In this document: piece after piece, positions 8,477 through 16,121 of the stretch
How the letters are laid out: each line of letters opens with the position of its first letter
Position numbering within the stretch: the first letter of the stretch is position 1
Assembly: GCA_036502005.1 (NCBI GenBank)
Contig: DASXZH010000011.1
Coordinates: forward strand, 25,994 to 89,993
DNA: 64,000 nucleotides
Source of the DNA: DASXZH01 sp036502005
Lineage (GTDB): Bacteria; Armatimonadota; Fimbriimonadia; Fimbriimonadales; Fimbriimonadaceae
Direction: 5' to 3'
Position numbers and translations under genes: made by a program
Notes under the pieces: generated by a model
Seen by the model: only the letters and a program-made list of their open reading frames with translations
The model's database searches: none
What the model was told of the DNA's origin: nothing

Positions 8477-9292
8477 ATGAGTGCCGTTGATGACTTCTTC
8501 GCTATCCACCAACCGATTCCAGGAAATGGCACAGTATATGCGGAGTTTCGAAATGGCCCAGAAGCTTCGCAACTTGGATCGGCCCTTCAAAAGCTTGAGC
8601 CCAGATTTCTCGAACTCACCGAGCTTTCTAGCGATCTCCGTAAAACAGATCAACTAAGGAGGAATTGGGAGAAGGCACTAACTGAGAGCTTGGGTCTCTC
8701 TGAGCTTCAATCTCTCGGACGCCTAGGCAAAATTGGCTTTCCCCCTGCTGCGGGCAATACTCCTCCATTTGAGGGCACGATCAAGGTGAGTGGCGGGTGT
8801 CTCGGCTTTCCCGGTCACGACATTCCATTTGATGTAAAGCCCGCCTATGGAAGTGGCGTGGAAATGGTGAGGGACCTCGTAGAGGAAGAAGTTGCGGGAT
8901 GGGCTTCGCAAATTGGACCAATTCCTGATTGTGTATTTAGATCCACGGGTCCAGCGACACAGGGCAATCCTAGTGGACTTGCGGCACAGGTCCAAGCTGC
9001 ATTGGCAAACCTTTTGCCCGGTTCGACTTATCCCCATAGCTTTGAGCTCACCATAGGCGCATCAACCTTCTCAGTGGACCTTGTTCAGCCGGGGCCGCTC
9101 CAGGTTCATACCTCTTGGTTTTCATTGGATGACAAGGACGCAGCCGTCGACGCTGGGCTGCGCGGCCATCTTCGAAAAAAGAGTCGGCAGGCGCTGAACC
9201 TAAATAAGAGCTTTTTGCTTCTGTATGTGAGGCCCAATGGTCGCGGAAATGCTGACCTTAAACAGTCTCAGATTGAAAACTTCACTCATTAA
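8477..9292 (+). CDS. Unknown protein, possibly cut by an in-frame stop
   Basis: 271 residues with no family I recognise. It is soluble, has no signal peptide, and is rich in short Gly/Pro segments in the middle (GTIKVSGGCLGFPGHDIPFD). The C-terminal part has a basic helix LRGHLRKKSRQALNLNKS and a strand SFLLLYVRPN, a layout that could belong to a nuclease-like fold (weak inference). After TAA at 9290 the same frame stays open to TGA at 9509-9511 and reads like protein (GSHFWLGSLFFDFCQGADG), so the true product may be about 344 residues. It lies 70 bp after the frameshifted HNH-like gene on the same strand and belongs to the accessory stretch. Confidence 0.55.
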   Translation: MSAVDDFFAIHQPIPGNGTVYAEFRNGPEASQLGSALQKLEPRFLELTELSSDLRKTDQLRRNWEKALTESLGLSELQSLGRLGKIGFPPAAGNTPPFEGTIKVSGGCLGFPGHDIPFDVKPAYGSGVEMVRDLVEEEVAGWASQIGPIPDCVFRSTGPATQGNPSGLAAQVQAALANLLPGSTYPHSFELTIGASTFSVDLVQPGPLQVHTSWFSLDDKDAAVDAGLRGHLRKKSRQALNLNKSFLLLYVRPNGRGNADLKQSQIENFTH

Positions 9293-9511
9293 AGCGACAC
9301 CGGCTCGCATCGCGCATCTCAACCTATTCCGGAGATCCCGGGGAGCCACTTTTGGCTAGGTAGTCTCTTCTTTGACTTTTGTCAAGGGGCTGATGGACGA
9401 CCAAAGCGACAAGGGTGGTTACGAGAGTGCGCGAGTTGGCCCCCAGGAGTTACGCCAGAGAGCATCATTGAGCAACTACATCTAGAAAAATCTTCTAGTA
9501 GGCTGGCCTGA
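9293..9511 (+). other. Open in-frame continuation of the preceding gene
   Basis: No start codon of its own is evident. The frame of 8477-9292 continues after its TAA for 72 codons with protein-like composition, including a Trp/Phe-rich segment and WLRECASWPPGVTPESIIEQ. It is either the end of a gene with a nonsense mutation or chance. Apart from this, 9512-9621 holds nothing I can name. Confidence 0.4.
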
Positions 9512-9621
9512 GCCTGGCATTATTAAGTCTGGCCCAAGTTCTAAGACGGCCGGTGCCGCGACAATTCTTGGATCTCGAGCGCTAAATTCCCCGCCACTCA
9601 GCATACTGTTGGGTCTTCGGC

Positions 9622-9957
9622 CTATAACTTGCGATAAATAAAGTATCCCAGACCCACCAGGGCTACGGCGCCACCAAGCCATGGAAGAGCAGCCAATAGG
9701 GCCGTGCCACCTGCAATCCCAGCCCCGCCACTAGCAAGAGTTCCTCCTCACCAGCCAGGCTAAAGGCCGCATTAGTCTGCGCTGTTCCCGCCAACGCGGC
9801 AATTGGCGTACCTGTTGAAGCTACGCCAACTGTAATGGCCTACCCACATCGCTACCGATGGGCCAGCCGCCGCTACTACCCCGCCCGCTACGGTCCCGGC
9901 GATATTGAGACAGTCTTTCGATTCCTCTGTTATAGCGAATTTACGGAGGCAGTGCAT
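9622..9957 (-). pseudogene. Gly/Ala-rich hydrophobic small protein, frames broken
   Basis: Three minus-strand frames join into one hydrophobic protein of about 110 residues. The first reads CLNIAGTVAGGVVAAAGPSVAMWVG, in parts. The second contains ASTGTPIAALAGTAQTNAAF. The third contains TLASGGAGIAGGTALLAAL and ends GYFIYRKL with a TAG. The TGTxI..L.GxAxTNAxLxxxGGG...GGxGxAGGT pattern recurs in many small bacterial membrane or toxin-like proteins of unknown role. One C too many near 9838 and one G too few near 9750 would restore the frame, both in short homopolymers. Its strand is opposite to its neighbours. Confidence 0.5.
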
Positions 9958-10071
9958 TTCTGGTTGGCAGTTGCTATCTCGCTTGTAAGCGGAGAGCCTC
10001 AGTCCGTGTCCGCTGAACCGAAGGTGAAATGTCCCTGAAACGGTATAGTGGTCCTGTAGAGGTAATCAAAT

Positions 10072-10503
10072 ATGAGTCCAACAGTTATAGCAGCTCTGAT
10101 CACTGCTGGCGGTCGCATCGGTGAGTCAGTTTTCCAAAAAATTGGTACGGCAACCAAGAGAGAGTCAGACGATGCCGCAAATTTCATGAATCAGCGCTAT
10201 AACGACTTTAAGGCGATGGCTGGAACGAGCAACACTAAACTTCTTCTTCACATCGAAAGCGGGGCACCCTTTGAGTTTCGCAGGCTATACACCGACCTAT
10301 TTCGCGGCTACGGAACTCTTGACCCGAACATCCAAGAAGCGCTTGAGGCCGAATTCATGCAGCGCCTCCAATACTTGGTTACCATCGGTTTAGTTATCCA
10401 CACGGGGACTGACTACATCATCACGACCATGGGAAAACACTATCTTGCCAAGGCTAGGGAAGACGTAGGTTTCGCACGGCTCTTCCACCCATCGGATTTT
10501 TGA
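10072..10503 (+). CDS. Unknown 143-residue protein, first gene of an overlapping pair
   Basis: ATG start. The N-terminus (VIAALITAGGRIGESVFQKIG) is amphipathic and could contact a membrane. The C-terminal half (FMQRLQYLVTIGLVIHTGTDYIITTMGKHYLAKA) looks like a winged-helix fold with a final strand-turn-strand. No family is recognised. Its stop overlaps the TTG start of the next gene as TTGA, so the two are probably translated together and work together. It is part of the accessory stretch after tRNA-Glu. Confidence 0.65.
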   Translation: MSPTVIAALITAGGRIGESVFQKIGTATKRESDDAANFMNQRYNDFKAMAGTSNTKLLLHIESGAPFEFRRLYTDLFRGYGTLDPNIQEALEAEFMQRLQYLVTIGLVIHTGTDYIITTMGKHYLAKAREDVGFARLFHPSDF

Positions 10504-11372
10504 GCGGACTCGGATTTGAGGCGGGCCGAGTCCAGAATTCTAACAATAGCCCTCTTGTCCAATCACGCATTAGCGGTTACCCGCATGCTCGGGAACACCT
10601 GCCATTGTTAGGAATCACATGGGTATTGCCCGCTCAGGGCAGAGTCGCGATTTCGCCTTTACGTAACGAGAAGTCAGACCTAAGTCGGCGACTTCAGTTC
10701 GAAGCCCAATCAGCGAAAATGCCCTCTCAAGAATGGATTAGAGAAAAGCATCAGGAAATCGGAGGTCGTACAGTCTCTTCGCTCACCCTCACTGATGAGG
10801 GTCTCGAGCGCATGGACCCGGCTAATCGGTTTGCCCTGTTGGCGTATGGCTGGTACAAGGACAAAGGAATGCAAATGTATTACGAGCAGTTACACGATCG
10901 TAGTGTCGCTAGAGCATTCCAAGTAGCCTTCACCATCGAGAACCTTGGCGAATGCCCGGCAGAATTCGTGGACATTTCAGTGCAGTTGCCGATAGATCTG
11001 CCGATTAAGAGAATTGCAACCAAGACTGAATGGTCTGTCCAAGAAGTGCCAGAAAAATGGAGGTTGCCGGTTGGCTCTTATCCTGTCCCGAACTCCGCAT
11101 GGAATATAAAAACAGAGTGGTATTTCAGATCGGAGCCTCTAGCGGTACGACAGTTAACCCAAGACGAGATCTTTTTCAATGAAACGACTAAGAGGCTTTG
11201 GTGGAAATGCAAGGTACTGGAGCATGGCTCCTCAGCAGTTCTCGGTCCGTTGACACTGACGTTTGACGACAAGCCCGCGAAAAGTTTTTGTATGCAAGCA
11301 AAGCTACATGCCAGAAACCAGCCACGAGATCAAAAGGCGGAACTGGAATGTCATATAGTTGAACGCACTTGA
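10500..11372 (+). CDS. Unknown 290-residue protein, partner of the preceding gene
   Basis: TTG start in a TTGA overlap with the upstream gene. Residues about 60-180 contain PSQEWIREKHQEIGG, a helical region, then FQVAFTIENLGECPAEFVDISVQLP, which resembles the beta-sandwich tail following AlbA/Schlafen-type ATP-binding domains in some bacterial proteins ('...N-x-G-x-x-PAE-D/F-V-D'). No nucleotide-binding motif is visible here, so it may be only the effector or sensor half of such a system. Function is unknown; a two-gene defence or stress module is possible by context only. Confidence 0.6.
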   Translation: MSGLGFEAGRVQNSNNSPLVQSRISGYPHAREHLPLLGITWVLPAQGRVAISPLRNEKSDLSRRLQFEAQSAKMPSQEWIREKHQEIGGRTVSSLTLTDEGLERMDPANRFALLAYGWYKDKGMQMYYEQLHDRSVARAFQVAFTIENLGECPAEFVDISVQLPIDLPIKRIATKTEWSVQEVPEKWRLPVGSYPVPNSAWNIKTEWYFRSEPLAVRQLTQDEIFFNETTKRLWWKCKVLEHGSSAVLGPLTLTFDDKPAKSFCMQAKLHARNQPRDQKAELECHIVERT

Positions 11373-11727
11373 CTTCGTACAAGCACTGAAGGCATCTATA
11401 CCTTCTAATGAGAAGCACAGGGGGGCGTTCTTAGAGTTGAGAAGTCAAGAGATATTTTCTATATAGGCAGCTAATAGAAGTTCTAATCGCGTCCACTTCG
11501 GTGTACCACCTCTTTTTGAATCTAGTAAAAGGATCAGACTGGACGGGATTGGAACTCTTGCTTCGCATTTATTTGACCTTGGAAGTAGTTGCTTTGGTCA
11601 AATCAGGTAATGGAACGTCGGGCTATCTGCCGATGTTACAGTAAATGGTAGACTTGTGTTTCGCTGAGTTGCTTTTGCAATCCACCGAATCGCTTCAGTT
11701 GCATTAGTGCGTCTGAAAGGTGAAACT
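11373..11727. other. Intergenic stretch containing one hairpin repeat copy
   Basis: About 350 bp without a convincing gene, with several stops in all frames. The only recognisable element is the repeat at 11480-11510. The end of the stretch contains the likely ribosome binding site (AAAGGTGA, near 11718) for the Panacea gene. Confidence 0.6.
11480..11510 (+). repeat. Short hairpin repeat, copy 1
   Basis: Begins GTTCTAATCGCG and continues with CCACTTCGGTGTACC. The second half forms a stem capped by TTCG (one mismatch). It matches copies at 12697-12728 and 16011-16040. It lies 107 bp after the 10072/10500 pair. Confidence 0.75.
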
Positions 11728-12297
11728 GTGTTTAGAGAAAGGAAAGCACTTGAAGCGGTCTCCTATATTCTTGAGCGAATCCCTGAAGGGACGCGCACTG
11801 AGTATCTCAAGGTCGTCAAGCTCCTCTACCTGGCCGACCGGCAGTTGATGCTAGACAGAGGGCGTACCATTACGGGCGACCAGATGAACGCTCTCCCTAA
11901 TGGTCCGATTCTGTCAACGACTCTCGACCTCCTAGAGGGCGAGATCGACGGCTGGGGCGAACATCTGACGAATCCGCAACAGTATGTCGTTGAACTCGTG
12001 CAGCCGGTTGCTCCTGCAGCCCTATCTCGAGCAGATATGAAAGCGCTTGACTCGGTTTTAGCTGAGCATGGTGCCAAGACATGGCAGGAGCTTATAGAGT
12101 TCACTCACACTTTGAGCGAATGGATCATGAAGGGCATTGGGACCAAAAGGAAGTGGGCGATCATAGAGGTCAGAGAGCTCGCGGAGGCCCTAGGATACAA
12201 CGAGGAGCAAGCTGAGGCAATCGTGGTCCACGACCAAGAGCGGTCGGAGAATACCAAGCTTATGCAGGACTTGGGTGCAAAGCCCGGACATGTTTAG
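11728..12297 (+). CDS. Panacea-domain (SocA/DUF4065-like) antitoxin
   Basis: I chose the GTG at 11728, which has AAAGGTGA about five bases upstream, over the earlier GTG at 11707. The product of about 189 residues carries the Panacea core: VVKLLYLADRQLMLDRGR, ITGDQMNALPNGPILSTTL, and a following helical region. Panacea domains serve as antitoxins (PanA) that neutralise many unrelated toxins by direct binding. The next gene overlaps its stop by eight bases and encodes a MazF/PemK-like protein, matching the usual PanAT two-gene layout. Autoregulation of the pair is likely by analogy, but no operator is evident. Confidence 0.85.
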   Translation: MFRERKALEAVSYILERIPEGTRTEYLKVVKLLYLADRQLMLDRGRTITGDQMNALPNGPILSTTLDLLEGEIDGWGEHLTNPQQYVVELVQPVAPAALSRADMKALDSVLAEHGAKTWQELIEFTHTLSEWIMKGIGTKRKWAIIEVRELAEALGYNEEQAEAIVVHDQERSENTKLMQDLGAKPGHV

Positions 12298-12676
12298 GGC
12301 TGGACACATTCTGTGGGGCCCGTTTCCTACGGGAGAAAGAAAGGACCGACCATGCATTGTGCTGATTGATGAGCAACCCGATGGCCGAGTGCTCTTCTCA
12401 TATGCAAGCACGAAGCTTGACTTCCTTGCCGATAGGACGGTCATTCTCGCTCCGGGCTGTCACCCTCACATCACTCAAGACTCGTGCGTGGTTTACGAAG
12501 AGGCGATGCTGGTTAACGCTGCTGCACTGAAGAAAGCTGTAGGGGTGCTTTATACCTTCAACGAAATGGACATTCTTAACCAAGGTGCCATAGATGATCT
12601 GCAGGCCGGCATAGACAAGAGCGACTTGACTCCGGAAGCAGTCAGAAATTACGCGCGAACACTGGGTGTGATTTAG
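12290..12676 (+). CDS. MazF/PemK-like toxin paired with Panacea
   Basis: ATG at 12290 lies inside the end of the Panacea gene (an alternative GTG at 12275 is less likely). 128 residues. The N-terminus FRAGHILWGPFPTGERKDRPCIVL matches the start of MazF/PemK toxins (GDI-W-x-x-F-P-x-G...RP-x-x-VL), which cleave RNA. The rest is more diverged than ordinary MazF, so a related SH3-like barrel with another activity is possible. It is predicted to be the toxin of the pair, inferred from order, overlap and fold. Confidence 0.75.
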   Translation: MFRAGHILWGPFPTGERKDRPCIVLIDEQPDGRVLFSYASTKLDFLADRTVILAPGCHPHITQDSCVVYEEAMLVNAAALKKAVGVLYTFNEMDILNQGAIDDLQAGIDKSDLTPEAVRNYARTLGVI

Positions 12677-12696
12677 CTCATTGACAAGCTAAATGA

Positions 12697-12728
12697 GTTC
12701 TAATAGCGTACACTTCGGTGTACCAACC
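12697..12728 (+). repeat. Short hairpin repeat, copy 2
   Basis: Begins GTTCTAATAGC. It then has a perfect stem GTACAC-TTCG-GTGTAC (12708-12723), the most regular of the three copies. It starts 20 bp after the toxin stop and could serve as a terminator or RNA-stabilising hairpin, although no T-run follows. Confidence 0.8.
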
Positions 12729-12810
12729 ATTTTGGGATCGGCACTTGTTTATTTTGGCTCGACCAGTCCATAGAAGCGGGGCGAATAGGCTTTAAATGAT
12801 TCGCCGCAGG

Positions 12811-14004
12811 TCATCGCATTTGGCCGCTCGTACTACTCGGAACCAGAAGAATGGCCGAATAGTTGGTGTCGCCCGGTTTGTATCCAAAGGCCGCGATAAC
12901 GCCTTTATTGTTAATGGCTTGAGGAAAGATTGTCCAGCTTTGGGCCTTACTCGCTGACGTCAGTAAGTTGTTCAGATTGGAAAACCCGGCGGACTGGGTC
13001 CATATAAAGGGATAGCTTTCCATTCCCGACACGGGTCGAACGGCGGGCCGGGCTTTTCCAAATCGTTCGAAAACTCCTCCCACTCCTTCCCCAGAGTCGT
13101 TATAACCTCCCCACGTGAGTTGTTGAGTAGTAAATTTGGTTTCGGAGCCTGTGGGTGAGGTCCAATACGTATTTTCGGCCCCGGATTGATCGTAGCCAAT
13201 AATAAATCCTGTATTGGAAATATGTGCGGCGCCGGCCGCTGCGCCGCTTTGTCCAGCAAGGGATGTTGGCTTCGCTGCCGCGCTGCTCCAATAGAGAGCT
13301 GTAGTTTGGGTAAGGCTGTTGTCTTCGGTGCCCACAATTTGTCCAGAATCATTGATGCAGGAAGGTATGCATGGGTCACCGCTCTTGTCTATCTCAAGTA
13401 CGGTCGGTTGAGCCAAAGTAGTGGAGTTCCAAACTACGGGCACAAATGCCCCAGATGCGTTAGTGCCGTAGCCGCATACCATTCCGCTATTGTTAACGGA
13501 AGTCACAGCGCTGCTTGTCCAGCCGCTCAAAGTTGGAAGAGCTGTGTAGACCGTCGCTCCGGGTTTCCAAAAAACAGCTTTGGTAGTGGAAGAAGTTGTC
13601 CAAATATTTGCCGTCGCCAGCCCATTGTCGTTCATGGCAACCGGGCGCGAGTTCATCCCCGGAGTCAAGCTCGTGGTTTTTTTGGTCGACGCGCTGTACT
13701 CGGTCGTATAATATTGCGCGCCAATAACCTGTTCGCCACAGAGCACGTCACCTGCGCTGTCTATGCCAGAAGCAGAGTTGTCCACTTTCGTGCTTGAGGA
13801 TGTTGGAAGGACCTCCACGGTGTATCCGGAGCCGCCTGAATTGGTCGTGCCCGTCGTAGTCGTGTTTCCCGTGGTTCCTGTGTTTCCCGTTGTCCCGGTG
13901 GTGGGTCCGGTTGCGCCGGAACCTGCTCCATTACCCCCACAACCAATGAGGCCGGCGAGGAATACTGTTGAGCAAAAGACGATGATCACGTTCTTGTTTT
14001 TCAT
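12811..14004 (-). CDS. Secreted lipoprotein with HAF-type extracellular repeats
   Basis: 397 residues. The signal peptide has lipobox LAGLIGC (Cys22), then a Gly/Thr linker (about 23-60) of repeated GTTGN units. The rest is made of HAF-like repeats with the motif 'x-x-N-D/N-S/N-G-x-V/I-x-G': AMNDNGLATA, SVNNSGMVCGYG, CINDSGQIVGTE, HISNTGFIIGYD, AINNKGVIAAFG. These form a predicted beta-propeller on the outer surface. Role unknown. It is a single gene, opposite in strand to the Panacea module. Confidence 0.8.
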   Translation of the reverse strand: MKNKNVIIVFCSTVFLAGLIGCGGNGAGSGATGPTTGTTGNTGTTGNTTTTGTTNSGGSGYTVEVLPTSSSTKVDNSASGIDSAGDVLCGEQVIGAQYYTTEYSASTKKTTSLTPGMNSRPVAMNDNGLATANIWTTSSTTKAVFWKPGATVYTALPTLSGWTSSAVTSVNNSGMVCGYGTNASGAFVPVVWNSTTLAQPTVLEIDKSGDPCIPSCINDSGQIVGTEDNSLTQTTALYWSSAAAKPTSLAGQSGAAAGAAHISNTGFIIGYDQSGAENTYWTSPTGSETKFTTQQLTWGGYNDSGEGVGGVFERFGKARPAVRPVSGMESYPFIWTQSAGFSNLNNLLTSASKAQSWTIFPQAINNKGVIAAFGYKPGDTNYSAILLVPSSTSGQMR

Positions 14005-14211
14005 GGTGGTTCTGGTCGCGCCGGAGCGCTTCCCGATTCAGGTTACGGGGCGATCGTGAATTATCGTGAATTGCTTGTTAAAGTTTGGATCGGGTCCAGT
14101 TAATCCAGACCGGATTAAACGGTAGCGCTTAATGCTAACCCCAAGAAATCGCTCACAAGTCTTGCGCAACCTACAAGTCACTTGAGCCGTATCCTCATAG
14201 TTACTCCTGCC

Positions 14212-14661
14212 ATGGATCAAGATTTTCGCCTGCCCGAACCGACCGAACCAGTGACTGAGGCCGAAGTGCGCGCTCTTGTGGAACGGTTTGGAGAGCGCCA
14301 ATCCTTGGGCCGCGACCAGACAACGGTGCGGGACGTGGCTGAAGCGCTTCAAGTCGAATCATCTACCGTAGGGAGCATGCTGGTCGAACTACGACGATCG
14401 ACGGGCCAGCGCGAAATCCAAGAAAGGCTGGACCGGCTGGAACAAGAGAACGCTGAACTCCGTGTAAGGGCTCAAAGTCAGGTGGGACCGACGATCAGGT
14501 CCTACGGAGATAATACGGTGCGACTGGCGCTTCTCGCTGGACTAGGTTTCGTTGTTGTGTTGACCATAGTGGGGGGTCTGGTGGGCGAACGCCAGTGGTG
14601 GCTCGGCGTCGTGCCCGCCGTTTTCGCGCTTATCGGCTTGAGCAGGTTTCGGCGCTCCTGA
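14212..14661 (+). CDS. Membrane-anchored protein with HTH-like N-terminus
   Basis: I chose the ATG at 14212 rather than TTG 14182 because the conserved-looking part starts with MDQDFRLPEP. About 149 residues: a helix-turn-helix-like segment (TTVRDVAEALQVESSTVGSML), a coiled coil with heptads (ERLDRLEQENAELRVRAQ), and two predicted membrane helices (LALLAGLGFVVVLTIVGGLV and WWLGVVPAVFALIGL). It may be a membrane-bound sensor or regulator; no family is recognised. It is followed by a convergent metallo-hydrolase gene. Confidence 0.65.
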   Translation: MDQDFRLPEPTEPVTEAEVRALVERFGERQSLGRDQTTVRDVAEALQVESSTVGSMLVELRRSTGQREIQERLDRLEQENAELRVRAQSQVGPTIRSYGDNTVRLALLAGLGFVVVLTIVGGLVGERQWWLGVVPAVFALIGLSRFRRS

Positions 14662-14690
14662 CGTGGTGTGCGGTCGAAGGATTCTAATCA

Positions 14691-15389
14691 TTACTCCTCC
14701 GCCAAGCGTCGCAATTGCTCCTTGGCGTCCCTCGCGACCAACCCACCGTGATAGGCAACGATCTGCTCTACATCCAAAGCAGCCAGCTTTCGTATCGATT
14801 CCTTCGCCGTTGCCATGTCAGGCGTAGCTTGCTCCATCGCTCCCTGCAGCGTCCCATCATTAGAAGTCAAAGCATCACCCGTGATCAACGTGCGGGTTCG
14901 GTTGAGATACAAGCTAATATGCCCCAAAGTATGCCCTGGCGTGGCAATGATTTGGACTCCGCCCGCCAGATCCAACACCTCACCGTCCTTCAATGCTACA
15001 TCGACGGGGCATCTTTCCAAAGCTTCTAACATGGCCTTGAAGGCAGGATTTTGCTCCAACCGTTCTGGTGGCGGGATCTTATAGCCCGGCAGGGTGCCGT
15101 CAATGTAGGGAATCTCAACGTCCAGAGCAAGGACTTGGGCCCCGGTCGCTTCCTTCAGCGCCTTTAGCGAGCCAATATGGTCGACATCTTGGTGCGTGAT
15201 GAGGATCCGTTTGAGATCGCCGCGAGAAATCCCCTCCTCGGCAAGTTTCTCTAAAATCAGGGCGGCTTGGCCAGGTAATCCCGTGTCTACCAGGGTCGCA
15301 CCCTTGTCGGCATCCAGAATCACGCTGACGTTCATAATCCACTCGTTTAAAGGCAACTCCAAAACTACCAAATCGTCGTTTACTCTCAC
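14691..15389 (-). CDS. MBL-fold metallo-hydrolase
   Basis: 232 residues with the metallo-beta-lactamase pattern: THQDVDH (65-71; the usual HxHxDH with Asp in place of the second His), TPGHTLGHISLY, and LITGDAL. Two zinc-type metals and hydrolase activity are expected; the substrate is unknown, and glyoxalase II-like or lactonase-like are both possible. The listed start is GTG at 15389. A perfect AGGAGG (15402-15407) sits five bases from an ATG at 15396 that is out of frame. With one T fewer in the TTTT run at 15390-15393 (complement AAAA) that ATG would begin MFVRVNDD, so the true start is probably 15396. Confidence 0.85.
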   Translation of the reverse strand: MRVNDDLVVLELPLNEWIMNVSVILDADKGATLVDTGLPGQAALILEKLAEEGISRGDLKRILITHQDVDHIGSLKALKEATGAQVLALDVEIPYIDGTLPGYKIPPPERLEQNPAFKAMLEALERCPVDVALKDGEVLDLAGGVQIIATPGHTLGHISLYLNRTRTLITGDALTSNDGTLQGAMEQATPDMATAKESIRKLAALDVEQIVAYHGGLVARDAKEQLRRLAEE

Positions 15390-15401
15390 AAAACATTTTT
15401 A

Positions 15402-15407
15402 CCTCCT
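15402..15407 (-). promoter_or_regulatory. Perfect Shine-Dalgarno AGGAGG
   Basis: Read on the minus strand it is AGGAGG, five bases before the ATG at 15396-15394. The spacing suits that ATG better than the in-frame GTG at 15389 (12 bases). It therefore points to a one-base length error in the T run between them. Confidence 0.7.
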
Positions 15408-15544
15408 AAAAAGAATCCGCGCTGGGCTGATTAACGATGAAGTCGCGCCATTAAACGAGATAGAGCACGAGCGCAAGAGCGTTACTAAAAGAAAACTGTT
15501 TATTAGGGCCTATCGACATCCGGCACCCTTAGTAAACTGGATAC

Positions 15545-15781
15545 ATGCGTGAGCAACTATACATTTATACAGCGCTCTATGTGCCATCAGAGGATTGGTG
15601 GGCGGCCAAAGTCGTAGAGATTCCAGGTGTGGTAACGCAAGGGAAGACCCTTGAAGAGGCACGTGAAAATCTTCAGGATGCTCTGGAACAGATGCTAGAG
15701 ATTCTGCGAGAGGAGGCCGAGGAGTTTGGTAAAGGGGCATCAAATCGGATCTCAGAGCCCATCGTGCTCAAGGCCTCTTGA
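15545..15781 (+). CDS. hicB: HicB-family antitoxin
   Basis: 78 residues with the degenerate RNase H-like HicB fold: a first strand (YIYTALYVPSEDWWAAKVVEIPGVVTQGKT, in two parts) and then the helix LEEARENLQDALEQMLEILR. It lacks a C-terminal DNA-binding domain, like many short HicB proteins. It neutralises HicA, a dsRBD-like RNase. Its stop overlaps the TTG of the following broken hicA as TTGA. The order antitoxin-then-toxin is common for this type. Confidence 0.85.
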   Translation: MREQLYIYTALYVPSEDWWAAKVVEIPGVVTQGKTLEEARENLQDALEQMLEILREEAEEFGKGASNRISEPIVLKAS

Positions 15782-15971
15782 AGCGATCAGAGCTTCTTCG
15801 CCATATTGAGAAGAGTGGATGTCAGATGGTGCGCGATAAGGGAAACATAGCTTTGATGCAAATCCGCTGAATGGGAAGCGTGCGGCGGTTCCGCGCCATA
15901 TCGAAATCAACACGATTACATCCCAAGAAATATGCAAGAGTTTAGGAATTCCTAAACCACCTGGTAGATAA
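15778..15971 (+). pseudogene. hicA: HicA toxin, broken at the catalytic His codon
   Basis: It starts with TTG as KRSELLRHIEKSGCQMVR. After GGA AAC the frame fails at 15847: with one extra C the text reads GN-H-SFDANPLNGKRAAVPRH...EICKSLGIPKP, a normal HicA of about 64 residues ending at TAA 15969-15971. The missing base removes exactly the His of the GNH motif that HicA uses for RNA cleavage. This could be a selected toxin-inactivating mutation, drift, or a CC-run sequencing error. Confidence 0.8.
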
Positions 15972-16010
15972 GCCCGGAGCTACCGTTCGCGAAAAACCCG
16001 GCCCGGGATG

Positions 16011-16040
16011 GTTCAAATCGCGTGCACTTCGGAGTTTCAC
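16011..16040 (+). repeat. Short hairpin repeat, copy 3
   Basis: Begins GTTCAAATCGCG and continues with TGCACTTCGGAGTTTCAC. It shares the layout of copies 1 and 2, with a weaker stem around TTCG. It starts 40 bp after the broken hicA. Confidence 0.65.
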
Positions 16041-16121
16041 TCTTACCGACAGTTCCCAATTTGATTCATGCAGTTCCCGCTATAGGGCTGTCAGGATGGG
16101 CTTCATAATGAAAACAGAGCC

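Noticed and set aside
11480..12728. Integron cassette with attC sites
   Set aside because: The repeats do not show the paired R''/R' ends (GTTRRRY and its complement) of attC, and no integrase is in the window. I keep only the looser cassette idea.
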